40,616 bases of DNA from Burkholderiales bacterium (GCA_900290295.1 OMSW01000270.1:18868-59483), one strand, 5' to 3'. Counted from the first letter of the stretch, positions 1 through 10,570 are shown. Notes: generated by a model from the letters alone, not told the origin. Program-made: numbers and translations.

Positions 1-548
1 CCGCGCAGTTGATTTTCCTGGTAGTCAACCTGCGCCTGCAGTGCCTCGAGCTGTCGACGTATCGATCCGAACAGGTCGAACGTGTAGGAAACACTTACCT
101 GGGCGTTATAGAGGGCAAAGGTGCTGGCGAACGGCAAACCCAACTGGGCGGCGGATGCGCGCTCGCGCGATGCACCGAGCTGCCCGTTGACTCCCGGCAA
201 CTGCAAGTTGCCCTTGTTCGCAATCAATATTTCCTGCGCCTGGCGCAGCGCGGCCGACGCGGCAGCGAGACTGGGGTTGTCACGCAGCGCGTCAGCGACG
301 AACCGGTTGAGGGCGTCCGAGTGAAATAGAGTCCACCAATCCTGGACGAGATCGTTTCCCGAACGAAGGTTTTGCGCCGCACCTGCGACATCTTGGGTCG
401 ACGCCACGGTTTGCAAAGGCAATGGCGATTCGAGGTAGGTGCCCGCGCTCGCCGCCCCCGGTCGCTGGAAGTCAGGGCCAACGGCACATGCACCAATAAG
501 AAACGCCAAGACTAACGGCGCATGCACCCGCGCGCTGCGACCCCGCAT
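1..548 (-). CDS. NodT-family outer-membrane efflux lipoprotein, N-terminal part (3' end beyond window edge)
   Basis: Reverse complement from ATG at 548 reads MRGRSARVHAPLVLAFLIGACAVGPDFQRPGAASAGTYLESP...DLVQDWWTLFHSDALNRFVADALRDNPSLAAASAALRQAQEILIANKGNLQLPGVNGQLGASRERAS...VSYTFDLFGSIRRQLEALQAQVDYQENQLR: lipobox IGAC plus the typical WW-L--D-L---V--AL--NP-L-AA-A-LRQA and YE-DLFG-type motifs of TolC/NodT proteins. Absent from the ORF track because it has no stop within the window. Confidence 0.9.
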   Translation of the reverse strand, partial: MRGRSARVHAPLVLAFLIGACAVGPDFQRPGAASAGTYLESPLPLQTVASTQDVAGAAQNLRSGNDLVQDWWTLFHSDALNRFVADALRDNPSLAAASAALRQAQEILIANKGNLQLPGVNGQLGASRERASAAQLGLPFASTFALYNAQVSVSYTFDLFGSIRRQLEALQAQVDYQENQLR

Positions 549-683
549 ACACACGACTCCTCTCCCACGCGTACAGCATCCGCCTGCAACCGTTTTGCGA
601 CCCGCAAGGCTGCTCCTCGACGTTTGGTCGAGCAAGCGCCCATTCTGACAAGCGACCAGGGCAAATGATTGCATGGGCAGTTA

Positions 684-715
684 TTGACTAGGCAGGAATG
701 TATCTGCCTAGTCAA
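684..715. promoter_or_regulatory. Perfect 12-bp inverted repeat (TTGACTAGGCAG-N8-CTGCCTAGTCAA), putative repressor operator/promoter of the efflux gene
   Basis: Direct reading: ttgactaggcag gaatgtat ctgcctagtcaa, 136 bp upstream of the NodT-like ATG; TTGACT -35-like hexamer embedded in both arms. Confidence 0.6.
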
Positions 716-1298
716 CGATTGTCAAATGAAACTCATCCCCACTCTCGGTCGGGTAGCTTCCCTCGGATTCGAACCCCCTATGCCGGAGCCGATGCCGGCG
801 CGTGAAGCGTCATCTTCCCGCCGCCCTATCGTCCACAGCGATACCGATCGTCACTTTGCCACAGCAAGCGGCGGGCACGGCGCGAATTTGGGCCATCGTC
901 CCTTACGTGGTCCAGGATATTGGCGTGCTGAAATTTCGCGTAACGGCATCCGCCGGTTTGATCCCGTCATCGGTGAACTATGCGCGGCCCGTTTGCAACT
1001 TGCTTACTACCACAGGCAAGAACCGTCACTGTCGGCACACTGCGCTTTGGTGGGGAAGAAGTTTGCACCGTCGGGGTATTGCATTGGGGACCAGATTCCA
1101 ACGAATGCAAGATGCTCGCTCCGATGCGCGTACATCCATGTCATCGATCGGGCCTCCTGGCGCCGGCACCGGGAACCGTAAAACCCGCATTGCTACGTGC
1201 CATCACTCAAATCAGAAACAGCAAACACTCAGTATCGGAGCAAAAGTGAGAAATTTTTGCTATCGTTAGCGGTCTATCTTCCTTGTAGATGAGTCATC

Positions 1299-1721
1299 AT
1301 GGCCTCCAATCAAATTATTTCCCTGTTACAAAGACGCGAAGAGGTCTTGAAGCAGCTGAGCGAGATCAACGCTCAGATCATCCGCGTCACACTTGATCAC
1401 GGCAGCAATCTGCCGATCATTGTCTCTGGGCATGCCGCGCGGGGCAACGGGCGCGCGAGCGTAGCCGCAAAAAAAGGCGGGGCACGGCGCAAATGGTTCG
1501 AGCGCGGCGAAATGATCAAGCTCGCCAAGAAATTGCTCACGCAGCCCATGTCGCAGGCGGACTTGGTGCGCGGCCTGGCCAGTACCAAGGGCTACGACAA
1601 GGGCTTGCCTTCTTCGGAAAAGGCACGCTTCAAGAGTGCCGCCTACCAGGCGATCGCCGCGGCACTCAACGGCAAGCAGTTGTTTCGCAACAAGCTGGGA
1701 CAGGTCTCGACGCGCCGTTGA
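1299..1721 (+). CDS. Hypothetical protein, basic C-terminal half
   Basis: 140 aa ORF starting MASNQIISLLQRREEVLKQLSEINAQIIRVT (coiled-coil-like) with a Lys/Arg-rich C-terminal half (AAKKGGARRKWFERGEMIKLAKKLLTQPMSQADLVRGLASTKGYDKG); reasonable start, intergenic context. Confidence 0.6.
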   Translation: MASNQIISLLQRREEVLKQLSEINAQIIRVTLDHGSNLPIIVSGHAARGNGRASVAAKKGGARRKWFERGEMIKLAKKLLTQPMSQADLVRGLASTKGYDKGLPSSEKARFKSAAYQAIAAALNGKQLFRNKLGQVSTRR

Positions 1722-1791
1722 GTTGGCGCATGACAACGCAGCGTGCGTCGCGTGCACAGTAACTCATGGAGTGCGGCGCACGCGATCTTTC

Positions 1792-1831
1792 CGGTACGCG
1801 TGTGGATCACCCGTACCAGGCACGCGTACCG
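1792..1831. terminator. 11-bp perfect inverted repeat between convergent genes, possible bidirectional terminator hairpin
   Basis: CGGTACGCGTG (1792-1802) - 18 nt - CACGCGTACCG (1821-1831), just before the dctA stop (1835); no U-run. Confidence 0.4.
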
Positions 1832-1834
1832 CGC

Positions 1835-3115
1835 CTACGTCGCGGCCACCTCCTCCGGAGGGCCAGATTCGAGTTGCTGCTGAAGCCGCGTGCTGTCCAG
1901 TGCGCCGCACCAGCGCGCCACGACGAGAGTGGCGACGCCATTTCCCACCAGGTTTGTCAGCGCACGGGCCTCGGACATGAAACGGTCAATGCCCAGTATC
2001 AGTGCAACTCCGGCGACGGGAACGGTGCCGACGGCCGACAGGGTTGCCGCCAACACGATAAAGCCGCTTCCCGTCACGCCCGCTGCCCCCTTGGACGTCA
2101 GCAGCAGGATCGCGAGAACGGTAACCTGCTGGAAAAGATCCAATGGCGTATTGGTCGCCTGCGCGATGAATAGGGTCGCCATCGTCAGGTAAATCGAGGT
2201 GCCGTCCAAATTGAAGGAATAGCCCGCGGGGATCACCAGGCCGACCACGGATTTCTGGGCACCGAGCGTCTCGAGCTTGGCGATCATGCGTGGCAGTACC
2301 GCCTCCGACGAGGAAGTTCCCAGAACGATGAGCAATTCGTCCCGGATGTATTTCACGAATCGCCAAATGCTAAACCCGTGCAGGCGCGCAACGATGCCCA
2401 GGACGCCAAAAATGAAAAGCAGGCAGGTGGCGTAAAAACACAGCATCAGACCACCGAGCTGCGCCAGGGCACCGACGCCGTATTTGCCGATCGTGAACGC
2501 CATGGCACCGAACGCGCCGATCGGGGCTACCTTCATTATCATGCCGACAATGCGGAACAGTACCTGGCTCACCTGCTGGACCAGACCGTACAGCGGACGG
2601 GCCACCTCGCCGGCCAGATGCAGCGCAAAGCCGCTAAGGATCGCGACAAAAAGCACGGGAAGAATATCGACGTGCGCAAAAGCGCCGACCATGGTGTCCG
2701 GAATGATGTCGAGCAGAAACTGCGTGACGGTCTGCATCTTCCCGGGACCGGCGAACTGCGCCACGGCGCCGGCATTCAGTGTGGCCGGATCGATGTTCAT
2801 GCCACCACCCGGCTGCACGACGTTGACCACCACCAGACCGATCATCAGGGCGATCGTGCTCAGGACTTCGAAATAGACGAGCGCATAGGCGCCCGTCCGG
2901 CCGACGGATTTGAGATTCTCCATGCCGGCAATGCCCAGAACGACGGTGCAGAAGATGATCGGTGCAATGATCATCTTGATGAGCTTGATGAACGCATCAC
3001 CCAATGGTTTGAGCGACACGGCAAAGTCGGGTACGAAATATCCCAGCAATATGCCAATGGCGATGGCGATCAGGACCTGAACATAGAGACTGCGAAGAAA
3101 ACGCATGCTGTGCAA
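1835..3115 (-). CDS. dctA: C4-dicarboxylate/H+ (Na+) symporter DctA
   Basis: 426 aa; [62 protein letters not shown]...[18 protein letters not shown]...[26 protein letters not shown]: hallmark DctA/GltP motifs. Confidence 0.96.
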   Translation of the reverse strand: MHSMRFLRSLYVQVLIAIAIGILLGYFVPDFAVSLKPLGDAFIKLIKMIIAPIIFCTVVLGIAGMENLKSVGRTGAYALVYFEVLSTIALMIGLVVVNVVQPGGGMNIDPATLNAGAVAQFAGPGKMQTVTQFLLDIIPDTMVGAFAHVDILPVLFVAILSGFALHLAGEVARPLYGLVQQVSQVLFRIVGMIMKVAPIGAFGAMAFTIGKYGVGALAQLGGLMLCFYATCLLFIFGVLGIVARLHGFSIWRFVKYIRDELLIVLGTSSSEAVLPRMIAKLETLGAQKSVVGLVIPAGYSFNLDGTSIYLTMATLFIAQATNTPLDLFQQVTVLAILLLTSKGAAGVTGSGFIVLAATLSAVGTVPVAGVALILGIDRFMSEARALTNLVGNGVATLVVARWCGALDSTRLQQQLESGPPEEVAAT

Positions 3116-3187
3116 GCTAAATTCTCCCGCGTCGGTGGCGCTGGCTCCGGTTAGGTCTGTCGACTTCCGGAACGACGGTACGAGTTC

Positions 3188-3263
3188 TGGTAGGGGCAGC
3201 AGGGGTCGAACCTGCGACCTACGGATTAAGAGTCCGCTGCTCTACCAACTGAGCTATACCCCC
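3188..3263 (-). tRNA. tRNA-Lys (anticodon CUU), CCA encoded
   Basis: Reverse complement GGGGGTATAGCTCAGTTGGTAGAGCAGCGGACTCTTAATCCGTAGGTCGCAGGTTCGACCCCTGCTGCCCCTACCA folds as a 76-nt cloverleaf; anticodon loop CTCTTAA. Confidence 0.95.
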
Positions 3264-3472
3264 GTGAACTGTGCCTTGCATCTTTTCCTCGTTCGTATGT
3301 GCAAGGCAGCGCGTCGTCCCAGAGCCATTTCCGGCACCGGAACGGCACGCATTTTAGCGCAGGAAATCCCCGTTCCGGGGACAACGGCACCGGCAATCGT
3401 AAAATCGACGCGCCTTTCGCAAGATTGCCGGAACGATCTGCATAATCCAGGCCTCGCAATCAAGGCCCGTCA

Positions 3473-5008
3473 ATGACTGTGCAGCAAGCGGCGTCCGACG
3501 TCGAGGGTTCTGGGGAGATCCTGGATCTGCTCGTCGTCGGCGGTGGAATAAATGGCACCGGGATTGCCCGCGATGCCGCCGGGCGCGGCATGACCGTCCT
3601 GCTTTGCGAAAAGGGCGATCTGGCGCAGGGTACGTCCTCCCGCAGCAGCCGCTTGATTCACGGCGGTCTGCGCTACCTCGAGTACGGCGAGTTTCGTCTG
3701 GTGCGGGAGGCGCTGCGCGAGCGGGAAATCCTCCTGGCGGTAGCTCCCCACCTGGTGCGCCCGATGCGCTTCGTGCTGCCGCATGTTGCCCAGATGCGGC
3801 CCGCCTGGGTGCTGCGCGCCGGACTATTCCTCTATGACCATCTAGCGCGTCGCAGGCGCCTTCCCGCATCGAGCGCGATATCGCTGGGCACGGCACCGGA
3901 GGGAATCGCGGTGCGTCCGGAACTGAAGCGGGGATTCACCTACGCGGACTGCCGTACCGATGACGCCCGCTTGGTCGTGCACAACGCCATGGCGGCGCGG
4001 CAACTGGGCGCGCAGGTCCGCACGCATACCGAATTTCTGCACGCGTCGCCCCAGGGCGCGCTGTGGCGCGTCCAACTGCGCGATCTGCAAAGCGGAAAGG
4101 TCGCGTCGCAGCTTGTCCGTACCCTGATCAATGCTGCCGGTCCCTGGGTCGAAGAGGTCGCCCCACGCATTCCCGGGGTGGCGCGCAGGCACCGCGCACG
4201 ACTGGTAAAGGGCAGTCACCTGGTGGTGCCAAAATTCTGGAGTGGCGACCACGCCTACTTGCTGCAAAACGTCGATCGGCGCGCCATATTTGTCACACCG
4301 TACGAGGAGGACTTCGCACTGATCGGTACGACCGACGTCCCGTATGCGGATTCACCGGACAAGGTCACGATCTCCGCCGAGGAGACACGGTACTTGTGCG
4401 AAGCGGTAAACCGGCAGCTGCGCTGCACGCTGGACGCCCGGGATGTTGTACACGCGTACTCCGGGGTTCGATGCCTGGTCGACGATGACCAGGCCAATGC
4501 CACGTCAGTGTCGCGGGACTATGTAATCGACGTGGCAACTTCCGACCAACATGCGCCCGTCCTCACCGTTTTGGGCGGAAAGATCACGACCTACCGCCGT
4601 CTGGCCGAACATTTGCTTGATCTGCTGCGGCAACATTTTCCGGGGATGCGCCCAGCCTGGACCGCAAGCAGCCCGTTGCCCGGCGGAGACTTTCCCGACG
4701 CCGACTTCGACCGCGCGCAGGCGCAGTTTCTGCAGGACACCACATTCCTGCCGCCGAACCATGCACGCGCCCTATTCAATCGGCATGGCACCATCGCCCG
4801 GCAAATCCTATCGGGTATACATCGCCTCGATGGAATGGGCCGACATTTTGGCGCCGGCCTCTACGAGTGCGAGGTGCACCACTTTACGCAGCGGGAATGG
4901 GCACTGACGCCCCAGGACGTGCTCTGGCGCCGAACCAAAATCGGCCTGCGTCTCACACCGGATGAATGCCGGCAGTTCACGCAGTGGATGAGCGCCGCAA
5001 AGACTTAG
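3473..5008 (+). CDS. glpD: Aerobic glycerol-3-phosphate dehydrogenase
   Basis: 511 aa; N-terminal FAD motif LLVVGGGINGTGIARDAAGRGMTVLLCEKGDLAQGTSSRSSRLIHGGLRYLEYGEFRLVREALRERE is characteristic of GlpD. Confidence 0.95.
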   Translation: MTVQQAASDVEGSGEILDLLVVGGGINGTGIARDAAGRGMTVLLCEKGDLAQGTSSRSSRLIHGGLRYLEYGEFRLVREALREREILLAVAPHLVRPMRFVLPHVAQMRPAWVLRAGLFLYDHLARRRRLPASSAISLGTAPEGIAVRPELKRGFTYADCRTDDARLVVHNAMAARQLGAQVRTHTEFLHASPQGALWRVQLRDLQSGKVASQLVRTLINAAGPWVEEVAPRIPGVARRHRARLVKGSHLVVPKFWSGDHAYLLQNVDRRAIFVTPYEEDFALIGTTDVPYADSPDKVTISAEETRYLCEAVNRQLRCTLDARDVVHAYSGVRCLVDDDQANATSVSRDYVIDVATSDQHAPVLTVLGGKITTYRRLAEHLLDLLRQHFPGMRPAWTASSPLPGGDFPDADFDRAQAQFLQDTTFLPPNHARALFNRHGTIARQILSGIHRLDGMGRHFGAGLYECEVHHFTQREWALTPQDVLWRRTKIGLRLTPDECRQFTQWMSAAKT

Positions 5009-5844
5009 CCCCAATCACCGCCGCCGCCATCGCCGCCGGCGATGTCGTTGCTGCCGCTGTCCCAGGAATCGGAATCGCTGACACCGAAGTCGCGACCGCC
5101 CCCGTCGTTATCGGCAACGCGCGAACCGTCGCCCCAGCCAGCGTCGGAGCCGGACCGGTCGCGATCATGGTTGCCGATAAACTCGTGCGCCAGTGCCTCG
5201 CCGGCCACCATGCCGGCACCGACCGCCGCACCCGTCGCCAGGCCGCCGACGATGCTCGAGCCTATGCCCCCTCCGCCCATCGGCGCGGCACCGTACGGCG
5301 AGACGCCGTAGGCGGACCCCGCGGGGCCGATCGCAGATCCAGCACCGGACATCGGAACGACCGCCGAGCGCCGGGCCCGCAAGAACAGGAAGAGAACCAA
5401 GCCGGCACCGAGGACTATCAGCACCGCGCCCCAGGGAAAGGCCGACTCCGCCGTACGAACGTCGCCCATCGAGCCGGCGGCCCTATCCACTCCCACCACG
5501 CGACCCCGGCCTCGCTCCGCGATGAGTCCGCGCAAATCACGCACCGCCTCGGGCTTGGCAAAAGGCAGGCCCGGCGCCAGCCGATCTGCGTGCTCCAATT
5601 CGGCTTCGGCATCGTCCGAACGTTGAAGGTGCGCCAGCACCTCGGCTTCCACGTAGTGTGCCTTGGCGCTGTCTGGGTGATCGTGCAACACCTTGGTCAT
5701 CATTGACTGAGCATCGTTCAAACGACCTTCGTGCACGGCCTGGTACACCTCGTGCAGACTGGGATCGTCCGCCCACGCCATCGGTATCAACCCGAACGCC
5801 GCGGTGGCAACTACTACAGTGGCAAACAGTTTCATGGGGCTCAT
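5005..5844 (-). CDS. TPR-repeat membrane protein with glycine-zipper segment and Gly/Asp/Ser-rich tail
   Basis: Signal peptide (MKLFATVVVATAAFGLIPMAWA), TPR-like region (AVHEGRLNDAQSMMTKVLHDHPDSAKAHYVEAEVLAHLQRSDDAEAELEHADRLAP), TM segment (WGAVLIVLGAGLVLFLFLRARR), Gly-rich hydrophobic stretch, low-complexity C-terminus GGDGGGGDWG. Stop overlaps the convergent glpD stop. Confidence 0.75.
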   Translation of the reverse strand: MSPMKLFATVVVATAAFGLIPMAWADDPSLHEVYQAVHEGRLNDAQSMMTKVLHDHPDSAKAHYVEAEVLAHLQRSDDAEAELEHADRLAPGLPFAKPEAVRDLRGLIAERGRGRVVGVDRAAGSMGDVRTAESAFPWGAVLIVLGAGLVLFLFLRARRSAVVPMSGAGSAIGPAGSAYGVSPYGAAPMGGGGIGSSIVGGLATGAAVGAGMVAGEALAHEFIGNHDRDRSGSDAGWGDGSRVADNDGGGRDFGVSDSDSWDSGSNDIAGGDGGGGDWG

Positions 5845-6017
5845 GGGACCTGGATTCCTGGCAAAGAGAAATACGGGACAACTTTGCAGCACACACGCTG
5901 CAAGCTTTAGATGCGGCAAACGGCGGGAAGTTCAAGTGCTACCGGCGGATGACGATCCGCGGACAACCCCCGCGCGCGATAGTACTCGATTACAGCCGGG
6001 TCCGAGGCGGCGCGCAA

Positions 6018-7568
6018 TCAGGACGGGACCCACAGGCGCGGCATGCTCGGGAGCGTCTTCAGGACATTGCCCACCGCCCCGTCGCGCACCAGCGCCGTGG
6101 CCCGTTCGATGTCCGGCGCAAGGTAATGGTCGCGTTCCATCGCCGGGCAGCAGGTGCGCAGCAGGGAATGTGTCTTCTCGAGCGGCGCGGAACTGCGCAA
6201 AGGACGAAGGAATTCCAGCGCCTGCCCCGCAGCCAGCAATTCGATTCCCAGAATGTAGGCCGTATTATCGATGAGCCGCTGGAGGCGGCGCGCGGCAAAC
6301 GTTGCCATCGATACATGGTCCTCCTGATTGGCGGACGTCGGCAGGCTGTCGACGCTTGCCGGATGGGCAAGCGATTTGTTTTCGCTCGCCAGCGATGCCG
6401 CCGTGACATGGGCAATCATGAAGCCGCTGTTGAGTCCGGGTTCGGCGCTCAGAAACGGCGGCAGTCGGGATACGCTGGCGTCGATGAGCATTGCAATGCG
6501 CCGCTCGGATATGGCGCCGACCTCGGCAATCGCCACCGCCATCGCGTCCGCCGCCAATGCGACGGGCTCGGCGTGGAAATTGCCACCGGAAACCAGCTCC
6601 TCGTCCGCGGCGAACACGAGCGGATTGTCGGTAACGGCGTTCGATTCCCGCAATAAGACCGCGGCCGCGTGGCGCAGCTGGTCCAGACAGGCACCGACGA
6701 CTTGCGGCTGGCAGCGCAGGCAATACGGATCTTGTATTCGATCATCCCCGGTAAGGTGGGACATGCGAATTGCACTGCCCTGCAGCAGCGCGCGGTAGCA
6801 GTGTGCCACGTCGATCTGGCCCGGCTGGCCGCGCAGATCGTGGATGCGCGGATCGAAAGGCTCGTCACTGCCGCGAGCCGCGTCAACTGTGAGGGCGCCG
6901 ATGACCAGCGCCGATTCCAGCACCGGCTCAAAGCAAAACAGGGCGTTCAATGCCAGCGCGGTCGAAGTCTGGGTCCCATTTATCAGGGCAAGACCCTCCT
7001 TGGCCCGGAGACGAAGCGGCGCCAGACCGCTCTGCGCAATTGCGTCCGGTGCACTCCGGCGCACGCCTTGCACCAACAGTTCCCCTTCTCCAAGCAGGGC
7101 AAGCGTCATGTGCGCGAGCGGCGCGAGGTCGCCGGAAGCACCAACCGAACCCTGCGACGGCACGTAGGGAACCACGCCGGCGTTGTACGCGGCCAGCAAA
7201 GCATCGACCACCTCTTCGCGCACGCCGGAGTAGCCGCGCGCCAGGCTTGCCGCCTTGAGCGCCAGCATGAGTCGCACCACTTCGGCTGCAAGCGGCTCAC
7301 CGACTCCGGCACTATGCGAGCGGATCAAGTTCAGCTGCAAAGCCTCCAGCTCCGAGTCACCGATGCGCCTGTCGGCAAGTTTGCCGAAACCCGTGTTGAT
7401 ACCGTAGACCGGCTCCGTACCCAGCGCGACCCGCTCTACCAGGGCGGCGCTGGCCCGGATCTTCCGGCGCGGCTCTGCCGATAGCTGCAGTTGGACCTTG
7501 CCTGCGCGAATCGTGCGCAGCTGTTCCAGCGTCAGCTGGCCTGGGCGGATTTCCAGTTCCTGTGTCAT
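6018..7568 (-). CDS. hutH: Histidine ammonia-lyase
   Basis: 516 aa; [39 protein letters not shown] (MIO prosthetic group ASG motif), [15 protein letters not shown]. Confidence 0.97.
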   Translation of the reverse strand: MTQELEIRPGQLTLEQLRTIRAGKVQLQLSAEPRRKIRASAALVERVALGTEPVYGINTGFGKLADRRIGDSELEALQLNLIRSHSAGVGEPLAAEVVRLMLALKAASLARGYSGVREEVVDALLAAYNAGVVPYVPSQGSVGASGDLAPLAHMTLALLGEGELLVQGVRRSAPDAIAQSGLAPLRLRAKEGLALINGTQTSTALALNALFCFEPVLESALVIGALTVDAARGSDEPFDPRIHDLRGQPGQIDVAHCYRALLQGSAIRMSHLTGDDRIQDPYCLRCQPQVVGACLDQLRHAAAVLLRESNAVTDNPLVFAADEELVSGGNFHAEPVALAADAMAVAIAEVGAISERRIAMLIDASVSRLPPFLSAEPGLNSGFMIAHVTAASLASENKSLAHPASVDSLPTSANQEDHVSMATFAARRLQRLIDNTAYILGIELLAAGQALEFLRPLRSSAPLEKTHSLLRTCCPAMERDHYLAPDIERATALVRDGAVGNVLKTLPSMPRLWVPS

Positions 7569-9280
7569 TTGCGGCCCAGCATCGGCAATTGCAAACCCTG
7601 CTCTTGCGCCGTCTTGATGGCATCCGTGTACCCGGCATCCGCGTGCCGCATGACGCCCGTGGCCGGATCATTCCACAACACCCGCTCGATACACCGCGCG
7701 GCCTCGTCGGTGCCGTCACACACGATGACCACCCCTGCGTGCTGCGAGTACCCCATGCCGACTCCGCCGCCGTGGTGCAGTGAGACCCAGGTCGCACCGC
7801 TGGCGGTATTGAGCAGGGCGTTGAGCAATGGCCAATCCGAAACCGCATCGGATCCGTCGAGCATTGCTTCGGTTTCGCGGTTTGGCGATGCCACCGATCC
7901 GGAATCGAGATGATCGCGGCCGATGACGATCGGCGCCTTGAGCTCGCCACTACGGACCATCTCGTTGAACGCCAGGCCCGCGCGCTGGCGCTCGCCCAAG
8001 CCGAGCCAGCAGATGCGGGCGGGCAATCCCTGAAATGCAATCCGTTCGCCCGCCATGTCGATCCATCGATGCAAGTGCGCATCGCCCGCAAAGAGTTCCT
8101 TCATCTTCCGGTCGGTGCGACGAATATCCTCCGGATCGCCGGAAAGCGCCACCCAGCGAAACGGCCCCTTGCCGCGACAAAACAGCGGGCGGATGTACGC
8201 CGGCACGAACCCCGGAAAGCAAAAGGCATCGTCAACGCCCTCGTCGCGCGCCACCTGACGAATATTGTTGCCGTAATCAAACGTCGGCACGCCCAGGCGC
8301 TGAAACTCCAACATCGCACGCACATGCGCCGCACAGCTGCGCGCGGCCGCGCGAACGAGCTCCGCGTGCGCCCCCGGGTCCGCCTGGGCGGCGTGCCAGC
8401 GCTCCACGCTCCACCCGGCAGGCAGGTAGCCGTTGACCAGGTCGTGCGCCGAGGTCTGATCGGTCAGCAGGTCCGGCCGCGTGCCGCCGGCCTGGGCACG
8501 CCGGGCAAGCTCGGGCAAGACCTCCGCGGCATTACCGAGCAGCGCAACCGACACCGCGCGCCGCTCGCGCGCGTATTGTTCCATGCGCCGCAACGCGTCT
8601 TCCAGGTCGCGCGCCTGCTCGTCGAGGTAGCGCGTGGCGAGCCGAAAATCGATTCGACTTTGGCGGCACTCGATCACCAACGAACTGGCACCGGCAAACG
8701 TCGCCGCGAGCGGCTGGGCTCCACCCATTCCGCCCAGTCCGGCGGTCAGAATCCAGCGGCCCGCAAGGCTACCCCCATAGTGGCGCTTGCCCGCCTCGAC
8801 GAAGGTCTCATAGGTACCCTGCACGATGCCCTGGCTGCCGATATAGATCCAGGAGCCGGCGGTCATCTGGCCGAACATCATCAGGCCCTTGCGATCGAGC
8901 TCGTGAAAATGCTCCCAAGTTGCCCACCGTGGAACGAGATTGGAATTGGCGATCAACACGCGCGGTGCCTGCGCATGCGTGCGGAAGACACCAACCGGCT
9001 TGCCCGATTGGATCAGCAGGGTCTGCTCCGGCTCGAGTTCGCGCAAAGATTGCAAAATCGCATCGAAACAGGACCAATTTCGCGCCGCCTTGCCGATCCC
9101 GCCGTAGACGACCAGTGCGTCCGGGTTTTCCGCCACTTCCGGATCCAGGTTGTTTTGGATCATCCGGTACGCGGCTTCAATCTGCCAATTGCGACAGGTC
9201 AAGGTACGACCGCGCGGCGCCGCCACGGTGCGCGGCCCGCTGGTTGGCGAATCGGCAGAGGAACCTTGCATCGTCCCCAT
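7565..9280 (-). CDS. hutU: Urocanate hydratase
   Basis: C-terminal part of the 1014-aa track ORF; starts [11 protein letters not shown]...[73 protein letters not shown] overlap with hutH. Confidence 0.96.
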   Translation of the reverse strand: MGTMQGSSADSPTSGPRTVAAPRGRTLTCRNWQIEAAYRMIQNNLDPEVAENPDALVVYGGIGKAARNWSCFDAILQSLRELEPEQTLLIQSGKPVGVFRTHAQAPRVLIANSNLVPRWATWEHFHELDRKGLMMFGQMTAGSWIYIGSQGIVQGTYETFVEAGKRHYGGSLAGRWILTAGLGGMGGAQPLAATFAGASSLVIECRQSRIDFRLATRYLDEQARDLEDALRRMEQYARERRAVSVALLGNAAEVLPELARRAQAGGTRPDLLTDQTSAHDLVNGYLPAGWSVERWHAAQADPGAHAELVRAAARSCAAHVRAMLEFQRLGVPTFDYGNNIRQVARDEGVDDAFCFPGFVPAYIRPLFCRGKGPFRWVALSGDPEDIRRTDRKMKELFAGDAHLHRWIDMAGERIAFQGLPARICWLGLGERQRAGLAFNEMVRSGELKAPIVIGRDHLDSGSVASPNRETEAMLDGSDAVSDWPLLNALLNTASGATWVSLHHGGGVGMGYSQHAGVVIVCDGTDEAARCIERVLWNDPATGVMRHADAGYTDAIKTAQEQGLQLPMLGRK

Positions 9281-9337
9281 CCTTCGGCGAGTGGCGCCAA
9301 ATTTCCAGAACAGGCACACTCTACTACGAGGTGTGCG

Positions 9338-10570
9338 ATGACGACGATCTGGCACAACGCGACTTTGGCGACCATGGCCGACAACGCGCCCGAGCGTGTC
9401 GTGGAGCGTGGTGCGCTTGTGGTCGACCAGGATCGCCTGCGGTGGGTCGGGCCGATCGAGCAGCTGCCCAGTGCGTTGCGGCGCACGGCCGCGGACGAAA
9501 TCGACGTAGCCGGCGCACTGGTGACGCCGGGCCTGATTGACTGTCATACGCACCTGGTATATGGAAATCACCGCGCGCGCGAGTTCGAAATGCGTTTGCA
9601 GGGCTGGAACTATGAGGAAATCGCGCGCGCCGGCGGAGGCATCCGTGCCACCGTGGCGGCAACGCGTGCATCGGACGACGATCGCCTGTACGGGCAGGCA
9701 TCGAGCCGCCTGCAAACGATGCTTTCCCAGGGAATCACGACCATCGAAATCAAATCCGGCTATGGCCTGTCCCGCGACCACGAGGCACGCATGCTGCGGG
9801 TCGCGCGCCGCCTCGCCACCACTCACCCTGTCGGCATTCGGACGAGCTATCTGGCTGCGCATGCGCTGGCGCCGGAATTTGAGGGTCGCGCTGATGCCTA
9901 TATCGATGCGGTCTGCGCCTGGTTGCCGGGGCTCCACGCCGAGGGACTGGTCGACGCCGTCGACGCGTTTTGCGACAACGTGGGCTTTTCTCTCGAACAA
10001 ACGCGACGTGTATTCGAGGCCGCGCAGGCGCTGGGCCTGCCCGTGAAACTGCATGCCGAACAATTGAGCAACCAGCATGGCGCCGCCCTGGCGGCACAAT
10101 TCGGCGCGCTCTCCTGCGATCATCTGGAGCATCTGGACGAGGCCGGCGTCCAGGCCATTGCGGCCTCCGGTACGGTCGCAGTGTTGCTGCCCGGCGCCTA
10201 CTATTTTCTGCGCGAGACGCGGCTGCCGCCGGTGCGTCAGTTGCGTGCCGCCCGCGTACCCATCGCCATCGCGACAGACCACAATCCCGGCAGCTCTCCG
10301 GTCCTGTCGCCGCTGTTGATGCTTAACATGGCATGCGTACTGTTTGGGCTCACGCCGTGGGAGGCGCTGCTCGGCGTTACCGCAAACGCCGCGCGAGCGC
10401 TGGGGATCGGTGCCACGCATGGCGTGCTCGCGGCCGGGAAACACGCCGACTTTGTCGTCTGGGATGCGGGACATCCGAGAGAGTTGGCGTATTGCATCGG
10501 TGGCAACCCGTGCCGACGCAGCGTTCGCAGCGGCGTCGAGCGCGAACGTCGGACCCGGGGAAACCCATGA
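9338..10570 (+). CDS. hutI: Imidazolonepropionase
   Basis: Internal start of the 886-aa track [19 protein letters not shown]...[44 protein letters not shown]...[14 protein letters not shown]...[32 protein letters not shown]. Confidence 0.96.
   Translation: MTTIWHNATLATMADNAPERVVERGALVVDQDRLRWVGPIEQLPSALRRTAADEIDVAGALVTPGLIDCHTHLVYGNHRAREFEMRLQGWNYEEIARAGGGIRATVAATRASDDDRLYGQASSRLQTMLSQGITTIEIKSGYGLSRDHEARMLRVARRLATTHPVGIRTSYLAAHALAPEFEGRADAYIDAVCAWLPGLHAEGLVDAVDAFCDNVGFSLEQTRRVFEAAQALGLPVKLHAEQLSNQHGAALAAQFGALSCDHLEHLDEAGVQAIAASGTVAVLLPGAYYFLRETRLPPVRQLRAARVPIAIATDHNPGSSPVLSPLLMLNMACVLFGLTPWEALLGVTANAARALGIGATHGVLAAGKHADFVVWDAGHPRELAYCIGGNPCRRSVRSGVERERRTRGNP

Noticed and set aside
761-782. 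tRNA T-arm-like sequence (minus strand GGGGGTTCGAATCC) as a tRNA or att-site remnant
   Set aside because: The flanking bases do not form a T-stem (GGGGG versus CCGAG), there is no acceptor/CCA, and no integrase is nearby.
2378-3154. 258-aa plus-strand ORF
   Set aside because: Antisense to dctA; D/H/Q/R-rich composition typical of antisense to GC-rich membrane genes.
7910-10570. 886-aa plus-strand ORF
   Set aside because: The first ~475 codons are antisense to hutU; the real gene is hutI from 9338.
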